From positions 19,447,980 through 19,511,979 of the forward strand of contig NW_022145606.1 in assembly GCF_000002235.5 (NCBI RefSeq): a stretch of DNA of 64,000 nt. Reading direction: 5' to 3'. Below are positions 12,316 through 23,510 of this stretch, in pieces. The stretch's first letter is position 1. The number at the start of each line of letters is the position of its first letter. The position numbers and the translations under genes are program-made. The notes beneath the pieces were generated by a model. That model saw only the letters and a program-made list of their open reading frames with translations, did not search any database and was not told the origin of the DNA. The stretch comes from Strongylocentrotus purpuratus (Eukaryota > Echinodermata > Echinoidea > Camarodonta > Strongylocentrotidae).

Positions 12316-14366
12316 CGGGGGGGGGGGGGGGGGGGGGTACTCAGATTATAGTCGGACGGGGGTGTGCGGCTGAGACCTCCGAACCCATACCCACATCCAA
12401 GGGTCCTTTTGCTGTAAATAGGTACCCATGTCTAAGGATTTTTTTGTGAAAAATGGACCCATGTCTAAGGATTTCAAATTTCAAATATTACATTTTTTAA
12501 GCTGTAATAATACACTCCAGCAAAGCATATAGAGCAGGCCTTCTCAACTGGCGGCGCGCGCGCCACTTGTGGCGCTTGCGGTTAGTCGGAGTGGCGCGCG
12601 ACTGTTGCAACAACAAAACAAAAAACAGAAAAAAGAGAATATATATTTTAGAATTAAATACTCAGCTAAATCAAGAAGTTGCAGTCGAATTCGAGCCCTA
12701 AATGCCTGTTTTATTAACAAACAGGAAGAAAGGGGAAATTTATCGTTTTTTACCATTTTATACGAATCTAAAAGGTCTGAACAACAATTAGCTTACGATG
12801 AGATATTTCAACATTGCCAATATCTGGAAACCTCTCGTTTTTGTTTGTATAATTTCACTTTATTTTGACATTTCCCGTGTTTATTGCACACAAAAAACTA
12901 CATATAAATATACCTCCAGTGTAATTGTACTCAGGAATTTTACTAATTTTTTCACATCAATATGAAATTATGAGTGATTATATTGTGGAATGAAATGGTG
13001 CTAAAAATTCCCCATTTGGGCCTTTAGAAAGCCCTAAATCTACTAGCTTCAGGGGGCTTAGCCCCTGCTACTCCTGTTAGGGCTTCGCCCCTGGACCCCA
13101 CCCATTTTCGGCTCGGTCACTACGCTCCCTCGCAGCACAGTCGACCTTACAGGGTGGCACTTCAACTACAAATTCTTTTTGTTTTGGCACTTCTAATAAA
13201 CTAGTTGAGAAGGCCTGATATAGAGAGTTAACGCTAATGCGTATTGACCTTTAGCACTGCACTACGCGTTAATAGGCAGCATTTAAATACATTAATAGTC
13301 AATACATTCATAACACACAGATGCACACAGTTATGCCGATGCGGCTGATCGGCAAGTTTGACAGTGGACTCACAATTTGATTTTTTTTAATTATTCCTTC
13401 TAACATCAGAAAGTTGAAAAAATGTATCTTACTGTTATTTAGGTGTCATCAATCGTCACTTAAGTACCGATTTTGAGAGAAATTGGTTGAGTTTTGTACA
13501 GTGGTGTTTAAAATGTTGAGAATCAATAGCACAGCTTTTAATACACAGCCAGGATAGTAATGTACCTATGTGTGTAATAATACAATGGCCAATCATTTTG
13601 CAGTTTCTCGATAAAATTCTTTATTAGTAAACTGTACCATACTACATGTATTTTACAAGTAGGCTACATATATTAAAGATGAAAACGCCATGCAACATTA
13701 TTATACTGCGCTGGCACCTCTAGCATCTGTTTTAATTGAAGGACTTTTCCTGTTTTAATTAACGTACCCGTACACGAGCTCTCAAGCATCGGCTATATAG
13801 CTCCCTGCTTGAGCCCAGCTGCTGCCCGGCTGCTGGGCAGAGGGTACGCAGGGTATCTGCCGATCATATCATTTTCAGCACGCGAAGCGCTACAAGTTCC
13901 CGGGGGTACGAACCCTATACGGGCGGATACCATACCTAGCGCGCATTATGCCATATAAGTACCCGATATAGGGCCCATGGGGTCCTGATATATGTGGTAC
14001 CCCGGGGTCTATAGTTGAGTTTACGAGCTACGTACACCTCGTACACTGGAAATGCAATCACAGAAGGATTCACCGGCATTGTTTAAGCCCCGGATTTATT
14101 TAGAGATGGGAGAGATTTAGGCATTTACAATGTAGGCTCGATTATTTAGGAGCAAATCCTAAAATCCCGGAGAAAATGAGGGAGAAAAGAGGGGAAAGGA
14201 ATAAATGAAAAAGAGGACCCATGTCTAAGGATTTTTTTTATGAAAAGGGGACCCATGTCTAAGGATCTTTCCTGAAAAAGTCATCCTTTCGAGCGGCACA
14301 TCCCCGTATACCCAATATACGTGAGTACCCAATATACGTGAGTACCCCCTCCCCCCCCCCCCCCCG
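12316..14366. mobile_element. G-run-ended inverted repeat element (nested)
   Basis: The left end is a G run followed by TACTCAG and, further in, two copies of ACCCATGTCTAAGGATTT. The right end is the mirror: the same ACCCATGTCTAAGGAT motif twice, then GTGAGTACCCCC and a C run. Both ends also share a GTGCGGC/GCGGCAC stretch. The flanks CATTTTAGGC and CATTTAGGC may be a slightly decayed target duplication. No coding region is recognised. A hAT MITE is inserted at 12,535. Superfamily not assigned. Confidence 0.6.
12535..13217. mobile_element. hAT-type nonautonomous element
   Basis: A 683-bp element with terminal inverted repeats CAGGCCTTCTCAACT and a perfect 8-bp target duplication ATATAGAG (12,527-12,534 and 13,218-13,225). 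An 8-bp duplication and a CAGG(N)TTCTCAAC type of end are diagnostic of the hAT superfamily. It carries no transposase. The left interior has a CpG-rich stretch (GGCGGCGCGCGCGCC). Confidence 0.92.
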
Positions 14367-14879
14367 GCATTTAGGCTCTGGACTAGACCCTATATCACAA
14401 AACTCTGCCGAGAAAAGTGCAGATTTCCAGATATGAACCAAATGATCCAAATCAACCCTAGATTCTAAAGAGAATGATCCCATATTCCGAGTCATGTAAA
14501 AATTCATGTAAGAAACAAATTTTGCTACAATTTATTTCATGTTTTCTGTCGGTAAAAAATAGTCAGACGAAAAAGCATAAAACTAAAATATAGGCCTAGC
14601 TCACTAGAAATGACATATGTTCAATAATAATGTCCAAAAATGTATGAAAATGTGTCTTTCTAGCGTTTCCTTGAGCTAGGAGTAGTATGAATAGTGTTTG
14701 GTTGTGAACTGTGTCGTACTACAACTTTCACCCTCGATCTGCGTAGGGTTGCGAAGTGTGGCATACCGAGTATGTCAAATTTAGGCTGCGTATGTCTGAT
14801 TATTTTATTTAAATCTGTAAACGTGCTCTACTTTTCAGTAATACTTGACATTTCTTTTCTGTTCCACAGTTTCATACAT

Positions 14880-15795
14880 GAGGTTCGGACATACTTGACC
14901 CAAGTGCAGCTGGGAATGCTGGAGCTACACAAGCAATCCTGGTCATGTGCTGTTCTTGCACTCATGGGTATGCTCTTTACCTATGAGGAGATGGCAGACA
15001 GCATAGTTTCAGCATTTAGATTAAAGGAGGAGAATAAGGGAAGCAGTTGCTTGACCAAGACAAGGTGGATGCCATCATTGGTGAGGCATTTTACTATAAA
15101 ATATACTGACAGTGCCCCTTGGCTCACAGTACTAACAATGCTAATGGGAAATTGCTTTTGATTAGAAAAAGCATAATAAATTGCTGAATGTATGTCGTTT
15201 TTAAAGTTTTCTTTTTAAATTCAGTTGATTTCAGACTTTGACTAATTATATGTAGACCAAAATATGAAACTATAACCTTTAATCTGGTATCTAAGCAATA
15301 TTTTCTCATATTCGATGCTATACAGCATGTTTATTTGCAAATTTATGATTTACGAACCTATACTTTTACTCAAGCATATCTTTAACAACCGTTTACAATG
15401 TACGTTAGTTTTATACGTGGCATCTTGTTAACACAAAAGCGAATAATTTGTAATGTCTGGGAGGGCAAAATGTCATTTAGGAAAACATTTACTTTATGAT
15501 ATTTCTTTTCAGGTAATGTAGGTGGATATGCAGATTTGTTACATATTTTGTATTCATCACCTATCATTGTTAATGATTACAAGTTCATGCTAGCAGTTAA
15601 ATTAGAAGTTGTAACATTTCTCTCATTTATTTTTATTTTTTCTTCATCATAGAATATGCTATGGGAAGATTGCTAGGAGTGACCTCAGCAGAAAATAAGA
15701 GGAAGATGGGCCAAAAACTGAAGGACACCAGGGTAGCACGCAGGAGAAAGCCTGTCAAATGGTCATACAGCATCCAAGGGCAACTTCTTGAGACT
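14880..15795 (+). pseudogene. BEN-domain-like gene remnant, two exon-like blocks
   Basis: Block one (14,880-15,080) follows a good acceptor (TTTTCTGTTCCACAG) and ends at a possible donor (TTG|GTGAGG). It encodes VRTYLTQVQLGMLELHKQ and then LMGMLFTYEEMADS, followed, after a one-base frame slip near 15,037, by LLDQDKVDAII. Block two begins after CATCATAG at 15,653 and encodes TSAENKRKMGQKLKDTR. The order L-x2-L-M-x-L-F-x3-E-x-A followed by LD-x-KV-x-A-I resembles the BEN domain, a DNA- and protein-binding fold found in chromatin factors, some viruses and some transposons. The match is by pattern memory, and the frame slip and missing ends argue for a relic. It may be a captured host exon or part of the element's own gene. 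A LINE fragment begins immediately after it. Confidence 0.45.
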
Positions 15796-16271
15796 GGAAA
15801 CTGCTAAATATCTTGATGTTCACCTCAAGAGCAACCTGAATTGGACAGATCACATAAGGACAACAACAAATAAAGCCAGCTCTGTCGGTGCATTTTTGCA
15901 GTGGAACATTAGGCCTTGCCTAAGAGAGACGAAAACGTTGTTCTTCTTTGCTCTTGTTCGCCCAATCCTGGAGTATGCGTGCACAGTGTGGGATCCTCAC
16001 CCGGGACAACATACACATGCTGGAAATGGTACAGCTCCGCAACGCCTGGTTTGTCACTGGACATTACCATCATACCAGCAGCATCGCACCAATGCTGCAA
16101 CATCTCAAATGGCCATCTCTCCGAGAACGCAGGGCATGGTTTAAGATGGTGATGGTGTACGGGACTGTCAACCTGCACTCAGAGTTTCTCAAAATCTACC
16201 TTCTATCGGTGTTAACATCCAACCATGGTCATACCCAGCAATTCCAAATACAATTTACAAGGACTCCCTGA
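15788..16271 (+). pseudogene. CR1-like LINE reverse transcriptase fragment
   Basis: Encodes ETAKYLDVHLKSNLNWTDHI, FLQWNIRPCLRETK and LVRPILEYACTVWDPH in one frame, then after a frameshift near 16,010 MLEMVQLRNAWFV and MLQHLKWPSLRERRAWFKMV. This is the C-terminal (thumb) part of a LINE reverse transcriptase of the type YLGV...NLNW...ASTVWDPH. The catalytic core and the 3' end are missing. Confidence 0.85.
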
Positions 16272-17198
16272 TTTCATCATGCTTTGGAACTTGCTACCTT
16301 TTAAGCAAGAGGTACAAAATGTCCATCTCCGTTAGAAGGGAAAGAAGAATTTTTAACTGCACATAGAATATTATAGAAAGTTTTAAATTTGCACTGTATA
16401 TTCGCGACACCAGACCTGACGTACGTGATACACCATACAGTGGACTGAAGTGATATCTCAAGATCTGGGGAATGATAATTCGGGCTTTAACAAATTGCAT
16501 GATAGTGGAGGTACTATTTTTGACTACACAGTCGGAAGTTCCATCTAGTTATAATATCCTAACATCAGTATAGTGTCGCTAGAACAAACAAAAAATCATA
16601 AGTTACTTATGTAGTCTAGGAAGTCATTAGGAAGTACATACATTTATGTATGCCATTCTGCTTTTTTTTTGTGCCACCGTATATAGAGTGTATGGTTATT
16701 TATTTGTAAAAACATGAGCAAAAGCTATTTTTTCTCATCTTCAGGTATTTATTAGTATTAGTTGTAGAGATTTATGTAGCCATAAAAGCAAAACGTGTCT
16801 GCCTAAATTAGATATGTTTTCAACTTTTTTCAAGATGTATTGACAGAGATGTTTTGAAACTTGTTATCATCTTAATAGGTTTATGAAGAACCTGTATGTG
16901 CCAAAGATTTTCTGATACATTGCAATTGCCAAAGTTACATATCATGTGTGGATATTTTGTACTTGGAAAATGTGACTAGCCATAAAATGTATGTTCATAA
17001 ATGTAATATACCTACACAAATGTTTAAGAGATATTGCCAGAGAAGCTCTAAAACTATTTTGTATACTGCTGTAACATGCTAATGTGCTTTTATTATGTTT
17101 TACGAGTGTCTTAACACCTTTAAAATACATTTTCAGGGAAATATTAATGATATGTGCTAATTGTTTGCCGTCAATGTAATTTATGCCTCAATGTTATA
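16272..17198. other. Interior of the 7.9-kb element, no gene recognised
   Basis: AT-rich, with short frames only. I see no further domain or exon that I can support. Confidence 0.5.
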
Positions 17199-17368
17199 CA
17201 GTAGAACCTCTATAACGTGTATTAAGAGGTAACTGATACGGCAAGGTTTTTTCACAATTCCATGTTTTGCTGTAATTCATTGTTTTAAACCCTAGTACAA
17301 TGAGATATCTTATATAAAGAGGTCAATTCAGTGGACACCAATGTGCTTATTATAATGAGATTTCACTG
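17199..17368. mobile_element. pogo/mariner-type MITE
   Basis: A 170-bp element with imperfect inverted ends CAGTAGAACCTCTATAA and CAGTGAAATCTCATTATAA, flanked by TA on both sides (17,197-17,198 and 17,369-17,370). Ends starting CAGTNNAACCTC and a TA target are typical of pogo/Tigger-like elements. It is non-coding. Confidence 0.65.
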
Positions 17369-17794
17369 TAGATAGCAAGAAGTATCTCTACTATCTAATG
17401 TAAACTGTTTGGATTCATTTGTCTTTGTTTTCATTCTGGTTTACAATATGTTGGCATTCACAGAGTAAAATTTGTTTATCTGTAAGTATAGTATTACTGC
17501 AATCTTTGTATACTTAAAAGGATGTATGTTCATAAGTCCTTTTAGCGAAAAATAAATATAAGCTTTTGAAATACATTTTAAGTTACCTCATAAAGGCTCT
17601 AACATGTATATATTTAGATTACTGTATTAGTTTCAGATGTTTCAGGGATATCTTTCTATTAAAGTTGAGTTTATAAGTGAGACATTGATTATAAACCTTT
17701 TCTCCTTCGTATTTATACGTACTAAGCTCTACATGACTACATTTTCATAATTTGAAATATTTCACATAGAATTCAAAAACTAAACTTGTATCAC

Positions 17795-18850
17795 AATGTG
17801 GTGGGCGTTTCACAGTGTGATAATTTCATACAATATAATGTGTCACAATGTGAAAACGCCCCAAATTAACATTGTGGGCGTTTCACAGTGTGTTTGGTGT
17901 TTCACAGTGTGGTGGGCATTTCACTGTGTGAATGTTCACAATGTTAAATTGGGGCGTTTTCACATTGTGAATAACGATAGATTCACAGTGTGGTCACATT
18001 GTGAATTTCACAGTGTAAATCACACTGTGAATCATAGTGTGCTCCACAATAATAAATTGGGGCGTTTTCACATTGTGAATAACGATAGATTCACAGTGTG
18101 CTCCACAATGTTAAATTGGGGCGTTTTCACATTGTGAATAACGATAGATTCACAGAGTGCTCCACAATGTAAAATTGGGGCGTTTTCACATTGTGAATAA
18201 CGATAGATTCACAGTGTGCTCCACACTGTTAAATTGGGCCGTTTTCACATTGCGCTCCACAATATTAAATTGGGGCGTTTTCACACAGCGCTCCACAATT
18301 TTAAATTGGGGCGTTTTCACACTGTGCTCCACAAGGTTAAATTGGGGCGTTTTCACACTGCGCCCAATTTAACATTGTGGAGCACAATGTGAAGCTCCCA
18401 ATTTAACATTGTGGAGCACAGTGTGAAGCGCCCAATTTAACATTGTGGAGCACAGTGTGAAAACGGCCCAATTTAACATTGTGGAACACAGTGTGAAGCG
18501 CCCAATTTAACATTGTGGAGCACAGTGTGAAAACGGCCCAATTTAACACTGTGCAGCACAGTGTGAAGCGCCCAATTTAATATTGTGGAGCACATTGTGA
18601 AAACAGCCCAATTTAACATTGTGGAGCACAGTGTGAAGCGCCTAGTTTAACATTGTGGAGCACAGTGTGAAGCGCCCAATTTAACATTGTGGAGCACAGT
18701 GTGAAGCGCCCAATTTAACATTGTGGAGCACAGTGTGAAGCGCCCAATTTAACATTGTGGAGCACAGTGTGAAGCGCCCAATTTAACATTGTGGAGCACA
18801 CTGTGATTCACAGTATGAAACACAGTGTAATTCACACTGTGGATGAGTGT
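17795..18850. repeat. Right subterminal array, a large foldback of 34-bp units
   Basis: From about 17,930 to 18,361 the array reads CACAGTGTGCTCCACAATG with AAATTGGGGCGTTTTCACA. From about 18,362 to 18,800 it is the reverse complement, AACATTGTGGAGCACAGTG with TGAAGCGCCCAATTT, repeated about every 34-36 bp. The two halves therefore form a palindrome of roughly 850 bp centred near 18,362. The dyad CACAGTGTG is shared with the left array, but the linkers differ. Confidence 0.9.
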
Positions 18851-18876
18851 GAATGAGTGTGTTCTTTCCAGCAGGG

Positions 18877-19601
18877 ATATATGAGGAGAATAATGAGCAC
18901 ACAACGTTTCTTGTTGAATAAGCAGCAATCGTTCGCCATTTGTTACAACTATGACGTGGCAATTTCCTCTTTCAGGTAGGACTCATAACAATTCGTGTTA
19001 CAGTTAATTCCGCTTAGTTGAATCCACTGTTCAGAGGATTTAGCAGACAGAGAATGATATAGAAGTGAACGACGATGAGTTATTTCTCTTATTTGTTCAT
19101 CGTCTCTTCAATGCTACTTGAATATTTTGATGACAATAAACATTGCGGTACTATTCATATGGAACCGCCAAATATGGCAGTCACATGACAGATAGGTTAA
19201 TCAGTACCAGGCTTAATAATTATGAAAGAAAACTGAATTTGAACTCCGGACCATACCCACCCCCTCTCTTTCTCTGGCAATACGATCGGAGAAATAGACG
19301 TGCCGTCTTAACCCCTACCCCTCCCCACGAAGCTACGCCACTAATTGACCACATTATCTAGCTTATTAGCAGTCAGTCTTACTATATAGGCCGATTTATA
19401 AAAAAACGGAATCAATGATGAAGAAGGAAACGCTAGTTACATGTAATAAAGCGAATTATGTTGCTTATTGGGGGCAGAATATGGAGCAATTATTATTTTG
19501 GTAGCCAATAACTGCAGTTAGAAATTAGAAGAAAAGTTTAGCTAATTGATTTAAAAAATGGATTGTGGTCACGATAACCTCCCAGTTTAATTGATTAAAG
19601 A
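18877..19601 (+). repeat. Composite family module (unit 3)
   Basis: Right-hand remainder of the module split by the 7.9-kb element: AACTATGACGTGGCAATTTC, GATGACAATAAACATTGCGG, GTTAATCAGTACCAGGCTTA, a short CT run, GAAGCTACGCCACTAATT, CAGTCAGTCTTAC. It ends at TTAATTGATTAAAGAAAG, where a second insertion begins. Confidence 0.8.
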
Positions 19602-20068
19602 AAGTAAACAAATATATCATGCACTGAGAGGCTCTAGTTGAAATTATGAATCGAGGTGGCAGGAATAGCACTAATTTTTGAGGGGCGTACTCCGAAGAAA
19701 AAAGTGCTATTTCTGTCGCCGAGGAATCCATAATTTCACTAGTGGCTTGAAATAGTGCATGACATTTTTTAAAATATATTTTTCAAACCAACCTTCATTA
19801 AAATAATACTAATACTACTACTACTAATAATAATAATGTTTACTGTCACTGAAGTATTGTAGACTGCGGTGAGAGCAGCACAGACGACAGTACCGCGACC
19901 GATAGCACATTGGTCTTGATCGACCGCATATGACGTCATCCATGGTATAGTGCTATGGTATAGTGCACTATACCATGGATGACGTCACAGTTACATCATA
20001 TCAATGTTATGTTTGGTCACATGATGCTATGTTGACAAATCACTGAACAGGATTTCATAGATCAAACA
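19602..20068. mobile_element. Foldback insertion, about 467 bp
   Basis: Modules at 9,000 and 29,500 read GATTAAAGATAGTGCGCC or similar without interruption. Here about 467 bp separate GATTAAAG from TGCGCC, so the segment is an insertion. It contains a foldback of about 155 bp (19,613-19,770; arms with ATCATGCACT and GAAATTATG) and a 57-bp palindrome at 19,931-19,987. No coding sequence; class unknown. Confidence 0.65.
19931..19987. promoter_or_regulatory. Perfect inverted repeat with two CRE octamers
   Basis: Two 22-bp arms, from TGACGTCATCCATGG to CCATGGATGACGTCA, are exact inverse copies separated by 13 bp. Each arm carries TGACGTCA, the consensus cAMP-response element bound by CREB/ATF factors. 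Regulatory use is inference. The palindrome belongs to the inserted element, not to a recognised promoter. Confidence 0.5.
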
Positions 20069-20621
20069 TATAATGCGCCCTATGATTCACATCCTCTGGC
20101 AAATATATCTATCTGGTCATTAGAGAAAAGGCAAGGTTGCTGAATATAAGCAACAATCAGTCGCCATTCCTACTCTTTATACAACCATGATGTGGCAATT
20201 TACTCTTTCAGCTAGGACTGACAATGATTCGTTTCACGGTTGGTTCTACTTTGTAAATTCCAGTGTTAGGGGGATTTAGCGGAGAGAGAGATAGAAAAAT
20301 ATTATCACCATTACCCACGATGTATTATTTTTCTTATTTATCGTCGTTTCAATGCTATTTGAAATATTTGGATGACAATAAACGATATTGTTGTACTATT
20401 TTTACTACCCGTCGCATGACAATCGCATGTACGATAAATTCATGAGAACAAAGTTGAATAATTGGAAGAAAATTAAAATTGAACCTGGACCAACCGGCGA
20501 CCCCTCCCCCCCCCTCTCTCTCTCTCTCTCTCTCAATAAATTGGAGAAATAAACGTGCCCTTTTGCCCCCTCTCCCTTTGGATCTACGCCACTGATTAAA
20601 CCTTATTTAGTTTATATTTCC

Positions 20622-20669
<48 letters not shown>

Positions 20670-21570
20670 GGAGGGAGAGGGAGAAATGAATAATATCACG
20701 ATTATTAATCTTCCTTTTCTACAATGCTATTGACTATTTTTATGACAATAAACGACATGGACATCGCATGGCAGATAAATTCATGAGTACAAAGTTAAAT
20801 AATTTGAAAGGAAACTGCATTTAAACTGTTTAAGATGTTTTGAAGACAATATCGTTTTGGTCCAGTATAGTTTCATTTCGTTTTACACCACCTGGTAATC
20901 TCCAGGGAAAAGCAATTTTAGCAACATTAATTTTTGTTGCTGAGTGTTAGCAACAATCGCCAATGCTGGTTTTTAATACAACCAATTTATAATTATTTCA
21001 GTTAGGACTACCAATTCGTATTGAAGTTGATTCTACTCTGTTGATTCCACTGTTTGTAACAATTTAGCAGAAAGACAGAGGGAGGAAGAAGCGATCATTT
21101 TCATGATTCCTCTTTTTCTTCTGCAATGCTACTTCAATATTGTAAAGACAATAAACGACAGTGTTGTACCTCATTTCTACCGCTAAATGGCAGATAACTT
21201 TATCCCTACCAGGTCTCGTAATATGATTTGAAAAACGCTCGAGTCTTTTTTACTCCCAAACCTACACCACATTTGCAACTATTTTACAACTTTATCTTAG
21301 ACAGTGAATCTTACGATAAATACAACAACTGGAAATAAGGATAATGAAGTTAATGCTTTTAATTGTTACCCTTTTCCAAGTTTGTAATTTGTTGGTCTTT
21401 CAAGTATGAAAATGTAATATATGCAAGATATAATGTTTGTATCATCCGTGTACATAATGATGATGAACTAGTTTAAAACCGGTAGCGTCAATGGTGTTAA
21501 TATTGTCGTCTAATTATTAAGGGCCTGCAATCATGTTAGTATCCCTTGGGATTAGCGTTTTTTAACTAAA
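20069..21570 (+). repeat. Composite family modules (units 4 to 6)
   Basis: Three successive modules, each with GACAATAAACGA and CAGATAAATTCATNAGTAC-type signatures: unit 4 (20,069-20,600, CT run at 20,511-20,534), unit 5 (20,628-20,830, GA run at 20,628-20,680) and unit 6 (20,890-21,400). No gene. Confidence 0.78.
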
Positions 21571-21579
21571 TGTTTTGAT

Positions 21580-22140
21580 AAATAGGAAAAATGTCACGAG
21601 TTATTGTCTTGGAGTTTATGCTTGTTTGCATCTTTCTCAAGTTTTGCTTGGTTAGTTGGTGTTGGAGGATTAGCATGAAATTAAATTGTTTTGTTTGCAT
21701 TATCATATCTATTTCTTACACATTCTATTTCCAACATTTTATTAATGACTTTGAGAAGTGTCCCTTTTCCTTCCTCATATGTGCTCATTTTCAACTTTGG
21801 TAAAAAATGCTGTCCAAATTTGATAGGCGCCTCTTTTAATTTGACAAGGGTTCCCTCCTCTCATAAATGCCCCTATTCAAAAATGATAAGTGCCAGTTTT
21901 ACGTTGACAAGTGCCTCTTTTCTTTGTATTAAATGCATAATTCCCGTTTCATTACTGCATCTTTCTCCGTGTAATAAGTGCCACTTTACATCTTTAATGA
22001 GTGCCCGTTTTAGATACTTATTAGTGCCCCATTTCAGTTGCCCGAAGTGTCCATTTCCACCTCTCTGATGAGGGCTCCCTTTACTTTGACACGTGCCCCA
22101 TTTCCTTTCTGAGTGGACTTTTTATCAATGTGAAAAAAGT
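21580..22140 (+). repeat. Composite family, lead and minisatellite array 2
   Basis: The lead TTTGCATCTTTCTCAAG, TTGGTTAGTTGGTG, GGAGGATTA is followed by the 25-30 bp decayed unit AAGTGCCCCTTTT (21,750-22,130). Matches 41,150-41,735 closely in order. Confidence 0.8.
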
Positions 22141-23510
22141 TTATCTAGCTACTTTTGATAAATCACTCTAACTTTTCCTTCCTATATAACTCCTGTTTAA
22201 TAGTCTATTTCTCAATATTTCTCATTGTCGCCTACCAAACACCTGCTTTTACGTTCATATACAAAGAGCCGTTACTAGTTAAAAAAATTAGGAGCAGCTT
22301 TGCGCAGTAAAATGTACTATATTTCTATCACCAGGAAGATAGCCGAGGAGGCAAAATGCACAACGCCCTTAAAGTGCGAACTATGCCCCTTTTTATAATA
22401 TAATCGTGCTCGTTTTCAACGCTTTCAAAATGATATCCTTACTTTATTCTAGTATAAGAAGAGTGTATTGTTTACACTTAATATTTACTCTTTAAACTAC
22501 ATTAAGATATTTTGAGGTTACCATCTTGTGCTCTTTTTTGTTGATGCACGCCGAATTCGAAAGACTCCCAACCACCCCTGCCGTGCAACGTCGAAACCCG
22601 ACACGAATACTTATCTTTATAATTTTATTCATGCAAGCGAGGTATTGTCAAAATTCATATTTCTTTTCTTCAACCTGATCGCGTTCATTTAGATTTGTTG
22701 ACGCTGTATGTTAGTACTTCCTCGTAGGCTGCTGCATGTAGGTCTCTCCGAAACAGGGAGTCGACTTTTGATAACTTTCATACTTACTCAACTAAAGCAA
22801 GTTATATCGCATTTTGAGAATGAGGAGATTGCAATGAAAGCAAAATCGGACATTTCAACATTTGGGTGGAATTGTGATTAAAAATACTCTTGCTTAAGTT
22901 TTCTTCGTTCTCACACGTTACACCTGTTTAAACCATTTTTAGAACGTCGTATGCGTTGAGCGGGGATTTACTACACGGAATATTATCACGGACAACATCC
23001 TTAGAAGTCCTAACCAGTTCATGTATGACTCAAGTATCTTTACATCAAAACAACTCATCTTGAAATTAAACTAAAGGCAGCACAGGACGTCACTGACCTG
23101 CACTTAAAGGCCCACTTATTGAGTATACAAACAAAGTGAGTAGTTCATACTGTTTTTAAAATGATATATTTTGTTAGTATTAGACGTGCTCCTGTTCACC
23201 TCAATGTATAGGGCTTTGTATTACTGTTAGTTAATGTTTGTGTCTGAACGTGAGTGTGGGTTTGTGCATGTGGTTTTGGGATGCGGTGTTTTAATGAATG
23301 TGAGGAAATCAAAGCATTGCAACTTCGAACAATAACAAAAGCATGTTTTTATGTTCATACACTATACATACATATACTCATATATGTAAAGTTCTCTAAT
23401 GTGTTTGATGGTGTTATTGTTACTATTCAGGTTGTTTGAAAGTATGTATTATCGAAAAAGAAACAAATTATCTTCAATACATCTGCACTCTATATCATTC
23501 AAAACGAAAC
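22141..23510 (+). repeat. Composite family, post-array segment with one 128-bp unit
   Basis: Aligns with 41,736-42,620: GACTTGTTGACG-like block, CTTCCTCGTAGGCTGC, GAAACAGGGAGTCGACTTTT, TTGAGCGGGGAT, ATATTATCACGGACAAC, GACCTGCACTTAAA. It ends with a single copy (about 23,385-23,505) of the unit that is tandemly repeated at 42.5-43.0 kb. Confidence 0.8.

Larger units (their letters stand above)
11003..18876. mobile_element. 7.9-kb inverted-repeat element with palindromic subterminal arrays
   Basis: The two ends are 46-bp inverted repeats starting CCCTGCTGGAAAGAACACAC, with one mismatch. Inside each end lies a long array of the dyad TTCACACTGTGAA: about 650 bp on the left and about 1,050 bp on the right. 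The sequence left of the element (TCATCGGTCATTTCTTAAGT) and right of it (TCGTTCGCCATTTG) belong to one module type that is continuous at 47,200-47,360, so the whole block looks like a single insertion into a composite repeat. A target duplication is not certain: ATA abuts both ends. Repeated transposase-binding motifs just inside the ends are known from CACTA/En-Spm elements, but the terminal bases here do not fit that family. The interior holds BEN-like exon remnants, a LINE scrap and nested MITEs. The superfamily is unassigned. Confidence 0.8.

Noticed and set aside
15124-15567. Minus-strand frames of about 60 codons
   Set aside because: Short, AT-rich and lacking motifs.
18361-18800. Regular 34-bp repeats resembling a CRISPR array
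   Set aside because: The spacing holds almost no unique spacer, the units are mirrored at 18,362, no cas gene is present and the setting is eukaryotic.
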